This document shows positions 8,212 through 11,946 of a stretch of 11,946 nucleotides of DNA, in pieces (within the stretch, counting starts at the first letter, position 1; the number at the start of each line of letters is the position of its first letter). A model generated the notes under the pieces. The model was not told where the DNA came from. It saw only the letters and a program-made list of their open reading frames with translations, and did not search any database. The translations under genes were made by a program, and so were the position numbers. Origin of the DNA: Balneolaceae bacterium (GTDB taxonomy: Bacteria; Bacteroidota; Rhodothermia; Balneolales; Balneolaceae); contig SLGL01000509.1 of assembly GCA_007123785.1 (NCBI GenBank), forward strand, positions 1 through 11,946. Direction: 5' to 3'.

Positions 8212-9224
8212 TGAAAAAACGATCTGTACTGGGATTGGTACTTTTGTTTGCCTCCTGCCAATTGTATGCTCAACAACCGGAACCTTTTGCCAATCAGCTT
8301 GAGGAGCGATTCAAATCAGAAACATTCAGCCTTGGAATTCTTTTGCAGTCGCTTGCACTATTTTCATTTGAAGATGATAATTTTAATGGTGGCCGCAAAT
8401 TTGATCTGGGTGCTACGCGCCTGGATATCCGGGGCCGGGTTGATGGCAATTTCATGTATCGCCTTCAACTCGATTTCAGACGGACCACAAGTGTCTTCGA
8501 CGCCCAGGTTGGGTATCATTTTTCAGATAATTTCAGGCTGATAGCGGGTGCATTTAAACCTTATTTAAGTGCCGACCTCGATCCACACCCCGGAAATACA
8601 GATTTCATAAATCGTGCCCGGCAAGTAGGTGTAATGATGAATTCGAGGGAGATCGGAGTTACCGCTCTTGGCGAATCGAACGGTTTTTACTACCGTTTCG
8701 GCATGTATAACGGAACCGGGCTTTCCCGCGGTAACGACAACCGGTTTATGTACACCGTGCGGCTTGGTTATGATACCGATTTGAACGGGGGCACTCTGGG
8801 TGTGGGCTTCAACGGAGCCATTAATCAGACCCGGATGGAATCGGTTGGAAACTCCGGACTCACTTCACTTGGCGACCGCAATCTTTATGGTGCTTTTATC
8901 CGGTATGACGGAGAAGTGGTATTCGGCACATTTGAACTGCTGCAAACCCGGTTTGAAGCTCAGCAGTTCAATGGAAATGAAGAAACGATTACCGGATTTT
9001 ACGGCACCATCGGCACAAGAATTTCACAAAAAGATGAACTGCTGGCTCAATGGGACCGGATTGATTACGATCTTCGGGATGATACCTCCGACCGGTTCAC
9101 CTTCGGATGGAACCACCAGGCCACCCGTTTGATCAGTTTTCAGACAAACCTGCTCATTCAGTTCGACAGCGATGAGGATGACGCAAGTTTGGGAATTGCA
9201 GGTAACTTTCAGTTCCAGTTTTAA
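8211..9224 (+). CDS. Outer-membrane porin, phosphate-selective porin O/P-like
   Basis: This 337-residue protein has a signal peptide (MKKRSVLGLVLLFASCQLYA, probable cleavage before QQPEP). Cys16 in that segment leaves a small chance of lipoprotein processing. The mature part is a run of alternating polar and hydrophobic stretches typical of beta-strands, such as RLDIRGRVDGNFMYRLQLDF, then FRLIAGAFKPYLSADL and FYYRFGMYNGTG, and it ends in NFQFQF with the terminal Phe expected of outer-membrane barrels. The RGRVDGNFMYRLQ.DF and FKPYLS...L patterns resemble the OprO/OprP porin family (Pfam Porin_O_P), where strand pairs frame a substrate-binding channel. Phosphate or polyphosphate specificity is not shown by the sequence, since Bacteroidota members of the family have varied or unknown substrates. 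The gene stands alone and is divergent from the mutase. Confidence 0.8.
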   Translation: MKKRSVLGLVLLFASCQLYAQQPEPFANQLEERFKSETFSLGILLQSLALFSFEDDNFNGGRKFDLGATRLDIRGRVDGNFMYRLQLDFRRTTSVFDAQVGYHFSDNFRLIAGAFKPYLSADLDPHPGNTDFINRARQVGVMMNSREIGVTALGESNGFYYRFGMYNGTGLSRGNDNRFMYTVRLGYDTDLNGGTLGVGFNGAINQTRMESVGNSGLTSLGDRNLYGAFIRYDGEVVFGTFELLQTRFEAQQFNGNEETITGFYGTIGTRISQKDELLAQWDRIDYDLRDDTSDRFTFGWNHQATRLISFQTNLLIQFDSDEDDASLGIAGNFQFQF

Positions 9225-9227
9225 ATA

Positions 9228-9297
9228 GTTCAAGGAAAGCAGCGATTTTCTTTGCTGAACTGAAATAAAAAAGCCGGGGAGTTTCTAAGTCCCCGGC
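9228..9297. terminator. Two hairpins downstream of the porin; the strong one faces the minus strand
   Basis: A weak imperfect hairpin has outer arms GTTCA (9228-9232) and TGAAC (9256-9260) plus an inner AAAG/CTTT pair, followed by an A-rich run. A strong perfect hairpin follows: GCCGGGGA (9273-9280) and TCCCCGGC (9290-9297) around a 9-nt loop. Its A6 run (9267-9272) precedes the stem on the + strand, so a U-run would exist only in a minus-strand transcript. For the porin mRNA the strong stem may protect the 3' end rather than terminate. It would stop transcription arriving from the right. From 9298 to 9425 I see nothing. Confidence 0.5.
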
Positions 9298-9425
9298 CTG
9301 CAAGGAAAACTGATGATTTTAAAAAAATCGCCAGAATCCTTAACCCCATACAAATATAGCAAAATCGGTTCAATCACAAAAATGAGGATATTGATGCATT
9401 TTATGATTTGCCTCACACTCCAAGC

Positions 9426-9456
9426 TTGTTTCTGGATATAAAAGCTCGTAATTTTG
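9426..9456 (+). promoter_or_regulatory. Bacteroidota-type promoter of the tRNA gene
   Basis: TTG (9426-9428), a 20-base spacer and TAATTTTG (9449-9456) match the known Bacteroidota sigma consensus (-33 TTG, -7 TAnnTTTG) exactly. Transcription would begin near 9463, about 15 bases before the mature tRNA 5' end at 9478. Confidence 0.65.
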
Positions 9457-9477
9457 GATTCTTTTGAAGAATTGAAA

Positions 9478-9551
9478 GGGCCCGTAGCTCAGTTGGTCAG
9501 AGCAGTCGACTCATAATCGATTGGTCGCAGGTTCAAGTCCTGCCGGGCCCA
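9478..9551 (+). tRNA. tRNA with anticodon CAT, probably tRNA-Ile2 (lysidine-modified)
   Basis: A full cloverleaf can be drawn: acceptor GGGCCCG (9478-9484) with CGGGCCC (9544-9550), D-stem GCTC/GAGC, anticodon stem GTCGA/TCGAT, loop CTCATAA with anticodon CAT at 9512-9514, a short variable loop TGGTC, T-stem GCAGG/CCTGC around TTCAAGT, and discriminator A at 9551. CCA is not encoded. CAT could be initiator Met, elongator Met or Ile2. The CGACTCATAATCG context with TTGGTCGC, and a T-arm reading GGTTCAAGTCC, match E. coli tRNA-Ile2 much better than its elongator tRNA-Met, so an Ile tRNA whose C34 is converted by TilS is preferred. A paired 1-72 position argues against the initiator. Its 3' tail is duplicated downstream. 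Confidence 0.9.
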
Positions 9552-9560
9552 CTCTACTAC

Positions 9561-9640
9561 GCCGAGGCTTCGTAGAGCAGGCTCTTTTTTGCCGAGGCTT
9601 CGTAGAGCAGGCTCTTTTTTGCTGAGGCAATGTAAAAAAC
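9561..9640 (+). repeat. Tandem 30-bp repeat with T6 tails directly after the tRNA
   Basis: Two identical 30-bp units lie head to tail (9561-9590 and 9591-9620). Each starts GCCGAGGCTTCGTAGAGC and ends in GCTCTTTTTT. A third, decayed start follows at 9621 (GCTGAGGCAATGT). Within each unit AGAG-CAGG-CTCT plus T6 forms a small terminator-like hairpin, and CTACG (9557-9561) can pair with CGTAG in the first unit. They may end the tRNA transcript. Related, diverged units occur at 10136, 10171, 10632 and 10667, always between a tRNA-tail sequence and a GIY-YIG gene. Confidence 0.85.
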
Positions 9641-9667
9641 CATTCCCTGGAAATTTTCTTCCAACGT

Positions 9668-9695
9668 AGTTGTGAGAGAGAACAACCTGATCAGG
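9668..9695. repeat. Inverted repeats just upstream of the first GIY-YIG gene
   Basis: GTTGT (about 9669-9673) faces ACAAC (9682-9686) across a GA-rich spacer. It is followed by the perfect 10-bp palindrome CCTGATCAGG (9686-9695), five bases before the ATG at 9701. A palindrome this close to the start codon could bind a regulator or be part of the element end, since TGATC also occurs in both right-end copies (from 9971 and 11025). No function can be assigned. Confidence 0.4.
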
Positions 9696-9700
9696 AAAAT

Positions 9701-9949
9701 ATGTATTATGTATATATCCTTTCATCTGTTGAAAAAGACTGGACATATGTCGGGCACACTTCCAATCTGAAACAGCGACTCAATGCGCATAAAGAAGGAA
9801 AAAGTACGGCTACAAGGAACTACAGGCCGTTTGTGCTTGAGAGTTATGTTATGGTAAAGGAAAAAGAGAAAGCCATTCAGCTTGAAAAATACTTTAAAAC
9901 CGGATCGGGGATTGCGTGGATGAATAAAAGGTTACTGCAAAGAAATTAA
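9701..9949 (+). CDS. Small single-domain GIY-YIG endonuclease family protein
   Basis: The protein has 82 residues and consists of one GIY-YIG nuclease domain with no DNA-binding domain. The motif appears as YVYIL (3-7) and YVG (16-18), with Tyr5 and Tyr16 as the two motif tyrosines. The helix arginine is Arg26 in LKQRLNAH, and Glu62 in QLEKY is the expected metal-binding residue. A conserved GIAWMNKRL closes the domain. These features match the stand-alone UvrC/YhbQ-like GIY-YIG proteins that are often multi-copy in Bacteroidota. All catalytic positions are kept, so it may be active. It lies 150 bases after the tRNA and is flanked by repeat units in opposite orientation (9561-9620 left, 9963-10009 right). 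The second, broken copy at 10763 matches it at roughly 45 of 80 positions by eye, so the two are not a recent duplication. The cellular role is unknown; a role in spreading the repeats is inference. Confidence 0.85.
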   Translation: MYYVYILSSVEKDWTYVGHTSNLKQRLNAHKEGKSTATRNYRPFVLESYVMVKEKEKAIQLEKYFKTGSGIAWMNKRLLQRN

Positions 9950-9962
9950 GTTCACTATTCTC

Positions 9963-10009
9963 GTCCTGCCTGATCAACGAAGCCTTGTGCGTAGTTGTTC
10001 GGGGCCTAC
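9963..10009 (-). repeat. Inverted copy of the tRNA-tail/30-bp repeat (right end of module 1)
   Basis: CCTGC (9965-9969), ACGAAGCC (about 9976-9983), GCGTAGT (about 9989-9995) and GGGGCC (10001-10006) line up in order with the reverse complement of the 30-bp repeat plus the tRNA acceptor end (9544-9590). It contains an extra TGATC and several mismatches. It closes the stretch that begins at the tRNA, leaving the GIY-YIG gene between oppositely oriented repeats. From 10010 to 10089 I see nothing further. Confidence 0.6.
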
Positions 10010-10089
10010 ATCTACTACTTCATCGCTTTTCTACTTACGACCACTGCTGATGATTTAGATTCAACTTTTCAAATCCAGACGTTGACATT

Positions 10090-10128
10090 GCGAAGCAGTG
10101 CTTCGCGGTTCAAGTCCTGCCGGGCCCA
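10090..10128 (+). repeat. Perfect hairpin plus exact 22-bp copy of the tRNA 3' tail
   Basis: GCGAAGC (10090-10096) and GCTTCGC (10100-10106) form a perfect 7-bp hairpin around AGT. Immediately after it, 10107-10128 is identical to the last 22 bases of the tRNA gene (9530-9551), covering T-loop, T-stem 3' strand, acceptor 3' strand and discriminator. The likeness continues on both sides: TCGC before it, with one base missing, and CTACGCC...GCTTCG...GCAGG after it. No 5' tRNA half precedes it, so it is a tail fragment and not a second tRNA gene. It could be an attachment-site-like duplication or the left end of a second module. Confidence 0.85.
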
Positions 10129-10135
10129 TTCCTAC

Positions 10136-10193
10136 GCCAAAGCTTCGGAGTGCAGGCACTATGGAACTTTGCTAATGCTTTGGAATACAGGCA
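10136..10193 (+). repeat. Two diverged units of the ~30-bp repeat family
   Basis: The first unit begins GCCAAAGCTTCGGAGTGC and continues CAGGCACT (10136-10170). The second begins GCTAATGCTTTGGAATAC and continues CAGGCACT (10171-10194). Both keep the frame of the 30-bp unit after the tRNA (GCC..AGCTTCG.AG.GCAGGC.CT). They follow the tRNA-tail copy just as the exact units follow the real tRNA. Confidence 0.65.
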
Positions 10194-10627
10194 CTCTAGC
10201 TCAACTTCCGCAAAAGTTAGGAAATCGTCCTCAATTGCTCTTAAACGATAATAAGTAGATGCTACAAATTCAGTTTGCTTCCTTTTTGGAATTATGAAGC
10301 ACTCATGGTTGATGAGTGAGCAAAGACAGCCCTGAATGGGCGACAGCATTAACATAGGGCATCGCCCTATGATCGAAGAGACCCAAACTTACGTCAGCCC
10401 TTGAATGGGCGTAAGCCTCACCGGGACGATGAGCACATTCAGCGCTGACCTATTAAGCCGCTGGCTGCACACAGGACGATGCCCTGTATTGTTGATTTAG
10501 CCCGCTTTGGGGCTACCTTTAACTGAAATCAGATCATTCATGATGAAGTGTCAATGTCGCCATACCTTGTCAATTAAGTTTACATTCGTAGCAACTACTT
10601 CTCAATTTTGCGGAAGTTGAGTTAGAG
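10194..10627. mobile_element. 434-bp non-coding insertion bounded by 22-bp inverted repeats (MITE-like)
   Basis: Positions 10194-10215 (CTCTAGCTCAACTTCCGC plus AAAA) and 10606-10627 are reverse complements with one mismatch in 22. A second inner pair, 10253-10265 and 10588-10600, matches 12 of 13, so the ends are extended inverted repeats with a gap difference. The interior carries no credible gene. It contains a run of hairpins between about 10300 and 10515. No clear target-site duplication is visible. It could be a non-autonomous element or the decayed remnant of a transposase gene. Confidence 0.55.
10300..10515. repeat. Cluster of REP-like hairpins
   Basis: Successive stems are: CACTCAT/ATGAGTG (10300-10318), GCCC/GGGC within CAGCCCTGAATGGGCG (10327-10342), the perfect 8-bp CATAGGGC/GCCCTATG with a 3-nt loop (10353-10371), CTTAC..GCCC/GGGCGTAAG (10388-10415), which repeats the CAGCCCTTGAATGGGCG motif, palindrome TCAGCGCTGA (10439-10448), AGCC/GGCT (near 10455), ACAGG/CCTGT (near 10470-10490) and TAGCCC/GGGCTA (10498-10515). 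Repeated GGGC/GCCC stems at this density look like clustered palindromic repeats rather than coding or intergenic sequence. Spacing is irregular, so it is not a CRISPR. Confidence 0.6.
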
Positions 10628-10631
10628 CTTC

Positions 10632-10696
10632 GTTAAAGCTTTCGGGGTGTAGGTACACCTTTCTACGCTGAAGTTTGGAAGTGCAGCTACTCCTTT
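10632..10696 (+). repeat. Two further diverged ~30-bp repeat units before the second GIY-YIG gene
   Basis: Unit one begins GTTAAAGCTTTCGGGGTG and continues TAGGTACACCTTT (10632-10662). Unit two, preceded by CTAC, begins GCTGAAGTTTGGAAGTGC and ends AGCTACTCCTTT (10667-10696, 30 bp). Both fit the order of the exact units after the tRNA, including the T-rich end. They sit on the right side of the 434-bp insertion, continuing the array that the insertion interrupts. From 10697 to 10762 the sequence is AT-rich with no clear signal. Confidence 0.55.
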
Positions 10697-10762
10697 CTTT
10701 ATCGTGATTTTAGCACGCGGATTTTTTATACTTTAAAAAATTTGGCTATATCAAGGGTTGAG

Positions 10763-11010
10763 ATGAAGTATTATGTATACATATTACAGAGCAAAGTTGA
10801 TGATTGGCGATATGTAGGGTACACATCTGATTCAAAAGAGCGTCTGAACGATCATAGTCAAGGAAAAATCAACTCAACGAAAGCCCATCGTCCATTTAAG
10901 ATTGCCAGTTATATCGCAGTAGAGTCAAAGAGGTTGCTATGAACCTGGAGAAATACCTCAAGAGCGGATTAGGTATCGCATGGATGAATAAGAGATTGTT
11001 TAACGATTGA
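10763..11010 (+). pseudogene. Second GIY-YIG endonuclease gene, frameshifted
   Basis: From ATG 10763 the frame reads MKYYVYILQSKVDDWRYVGYTS and onward, with Tyr6, Tyr17 and Arg27 in the GIY-YIG positions, then stops at TGA 10940-10942 after VESKRLL. The missing C-terminal half lies in another frame from ATG 10939 (MNLEKYLKSGLGIAWMNKRL...) and ends at TGA 11008-11010. Aligned with the intact copy, one nucleotide is lost near 10931-10938, between VESKR and AMNLEKY. The break removes the metal-binding Glu from the main frame, so the product should be inactive. A programmed shift is unlikely, as there is no slippery heptamer or downstream stem that I can see. An earlier in-frame TTG at 10742 is not supported by alignment. 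The gene is flanked by direct repeats on the left and an inverted one on the right, like the first copy. Confidence 0.8.
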
Positions 11011-11016
11011 ATTTAA

Positions 11017-11062
11017 GTCCTGCGTGATCTACGAAGCTTCAGCGAAGGAGATCCGGGCCTAC
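11017..11062 (-). repeat. Inverted repeat/tRNA-tail sequence (right end of module 2)
   Basis: CCTGC, TCTACGAAGC, CAGCG and GGGCC follow the reverse complement of the 30-bp unit and acceptor end. It aligns well with the right end of module 1 (both contain GTCCTGC, TGATC, ACGAAGC and GGGCCTAC). It can also be read in direct orientation as a tRNA tail, with TTTAAGTCCTGC (11012-11023, 11 of 12 matching the tRNA) and CCGGGCCTAC, split by a 29-base inverted repeat unit. The palindromic GGGCCC of the acceptor stem makes the two readings hard to separate. From 11063 to 11120 I see nothing. Confidence 0.55.
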
Positions 11063-11120
11063 TCCTTTATTATGGGAAACATTCAGAGCAAACATAAACC
11101 TCAAAAACTAACATTGGTAA

Positions 11121-11187
11121 GCGAGCAGAAGTGATCAAAAGTGATTGCTTCGCACAGCTCAATTCCCAGTCTTGGTGTCCATTTTTT
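11121..11187 (+). repeat. Hairpin followed by a second, different tRNA-tail-like sequence
   Basis: GCGAGCA (11121-11127) and TGCTTCGC (11146-11153) can pair with one bulge, enclosing a direct repeat of AAGTGAT. The arms are nearly those of the perfect hairpin at 10090-10106, and an ACATTG lies shortly before each. Then comes CTCAATTCCCAG...GGTGTCCA (11158-11181) and T6. This resembles a T-arm/acceptor end with CCA, but the T-stem cannot be checked because its 5' strand is not recognisable. It is a weak call. Confidence 0.3.
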
Positions 11188-11224
11188 GAGGGTTTGGGAG
11201 CCACTCTAAACGAGAACTCTCAAA
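11185..11224. promoter_or_regulatory. Inverted repeat in the integrase leader, possible operator
   Basis: TTTGAGGGT (11185-11193) and ACTCTCAAA (11216-11224) are inverted with one mismatch in nine, across 22 bases. The right arm ends 17 bases before the likely integrase start at 11242. An autoregulatory operator is possible. No promoter was identified. Confidence 0.25.
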
Positions 11225-11241
11225 TATGTTGGAGTGGAACT

Positions 11242-11946
11242 ATGGCATTTCTTACAAAACGTGGAAAGTACTATTACGTAAAATGGAATACATCTCAGAA
11301 GAGCAAAGTCAGAGCAGGCCGAAAAGCTCTGGGAACTCGTCATAAAGATGTAGCTCAAAAAATGGGGACAGAACTGGAGAAGCTGGAATCACTCGAAAAG
11401 ATCGATCCTTTCTCCCCCGGCTTTAATCCCAAAAGGGCTCTGGTAGATGATAAGTCCGAGAACATTGTACAATGTACTACGGTTACAGACGCATTAAATC
11501 TATTCTATTAGGTTAAATAGCATCTGTCACCTGCGACAGTCGATACTTATAAAAGAGCACTCGATCATTTCGTAGAACTTAATGGGCTGGAAAAGGCAAG
11601 CCCTAAGGGTATCCGGCCACATCACTTCGAAAATGTAATTTTTAAACGGGGAATTACAGCAGCTACCCGGCACTACTACTTTCTGCACTTTCGTTTGTGG
11701 TGGAAGTTTCTGAAAAAGAAAAAAGTAGTTAAAGCAGATATCTTCGATTCTCTAAAAGAAGATCTTCCACGTATCCGAGAAAACACACGGCCGAAAATGA
11801 TCTCAGAGGAAGAATTGAAAACACTGTTCAAAACTTTCGATTCAGAACTGGAAAGAAAGATAACACTGCCGGAATTTGATCCGGAACGAGTTCAACAATG
11901 GTTCAAGCCGATTGTTGTTCTGTACTTCTATGGAAGGTTACGTATA
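11242..11946 (+). pseudogene. Tyrosine recombinase (phage-type integrase) with two in-frame TAG codons, partial
   Basis: The chosen start MAFLTKRGKYYYVKWNTSQK is typical of integrases with an N-terminal arm-binding-like segment; the in-frame ATG at 11131 would add unrelated residues. Codons 90 (11509-11511) and 93 (11518-11520) are both TAG, yet the same frame then stays open for 142 codons. It continues with a SAM-like core-binding domain, HLSPATVDTYKRALDHFVEL...ITAATRHYYFLHFRLWWKFL, then a linker and the start of the catalytic domain (MISEEELKTLFKTF). It leaves the window at FYGRLRI, where the Arg (11941-11943) should be the first catalytic residue. Expected residues at both stops would be Gln or Glu, so CAG-to-TAG changes are likely. 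Enzymes of this family cut and rejoin DNA at attachment sites, often tRNA 3' ends. It is probably inactive unless TAG is read through. The rest of the catalytic domain and the Tyr nucleophile are beyond the window. Confidence 0.8.

Noticed and set aside
9478..9551. Elongator or initiator tRNA-Met
   Set aside because: The anticodon fits, but the anticodon stem, variable loop and T-arm context resemble tRNA-Ile2, and the paired acceptor end argues against the initiator. Not fully excluded.
10107..10128. Second tRNA gene
   Set aside because: Only the 3' tail is present. There is no acceptor 5' strand, D-arm or anticodon arm upstream.
9530..10128. A conventional integrative element bounded by the two 22-bp tails and mobilised by the nearby integrase
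   Set aside because: The integrase gene lies outside the interval and the enclosed DNA is only about 580 bp, so the classical attL/attR reading does not hold without more copies beyond the window.
9995..10258. 87-codon + frame reading through the tRNA-tail copy (FKSCRAHSYAKASE)
   Set aside because: The peptide is simply the translated tRNA tail and repeat unit, with no domain.
10110..10355. 81-codon minus-strand frame across the tail copy, repeats and insertion end
   Set aside because: It spans several repeat units and part of a tRNA tail, so its translation is repeat-derived. The EFVASTYYRLRAIEDDF stretch could be a remnant but I cannot assign it.
9561..10696. CRISPR array
   Set aside because: The 30-bp units are contiguous or irregularly spaced, lack uniform unique spacers, and no cas genes are present.
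10742..10762. TTG start for the second GIY-YIG gene
   Set aside because: Alignment with the intact copy starts at ATG 10763 (MKYYVYIL); the added residues have no counterpart.

Overview
The window looks like a chromosomal segment from a member of the Bacteroidota/Balneolota-Rhodothermota side of the tree. The support is the tail of a bacillithiol-pathway glycosyltransferase, a lipoprotein-type RND adaptor, a porin with a Bacteroidota-style signal peptide, and a tRNA promoter that matches the Bacteroidota consensus (TTG, 20-nt spacer, TAnnTTTG). The taxonomic call is inference. No marker gene in the window settles it.

Left part (1-9300) is ordinary housekeeping and transport. The 3' end of bshA on the + strand converges on a minus-strand block. 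That block is an RND efflux permease preceded by its membrane-fusion lipoprotein (8 bp apart, one operon), then a P1B-4-type metal-exporting P-type ATPase, then a phosphoglucomutase/phosphomannomutase. A phosphate-selective-porin-like outer-membrane protein diverges from the mutase on the + strand. The RND pair exports a small molecule from periplasm or inner membrane and would need an outer-membrane TolC-type partner that is not in the window. The ATPase is a separate transport unit with no regulator gene beside it.

Right part (9300-11946) is an accessory, repeat-dense region starting at an intact tRNA gene with anticodon CAT, most likely tRNA-Ile2. Directly downstream are two tandem modules of the same design: a tRNA 3' tail, two or more ~30-bp GCCGAAGCTTCGGAG-type repeats in direct orientation, a small GIY-YIG endonuclease gene, then the same repeat in inverted orientation beside another tail-like sequence. 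Module 1 uses the real tRNA tail, has an intact nuclease gene (9701-9949) and closes at 9963-10009. Module 2 uses an exact 22-bp copy of the tail (10107-10128), has a frameshifted nuclease (10763-11010), closes at 11017-11062, and is interrupted by a 434-bp non-coding insertion bounded by 22-bp inverted repeats and packed with hairpins.

The region ends in a tyrosine recombinase (integrase) gene. It carries two in-frame TAG codons four codons apart and runs off the window at the first catalytic arginine.

The best candidate for something undescribed is this tRNA-tail/GIY-YIG/inverted-repeat module. It looks like a minimal mobile element that copies or restores the tRNA 3' end, comparable in logic to REP sequences with their transposases but with a GIY-YIG nuclease. 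That interpretation is inference. The repeats and the gene order are directly visible.
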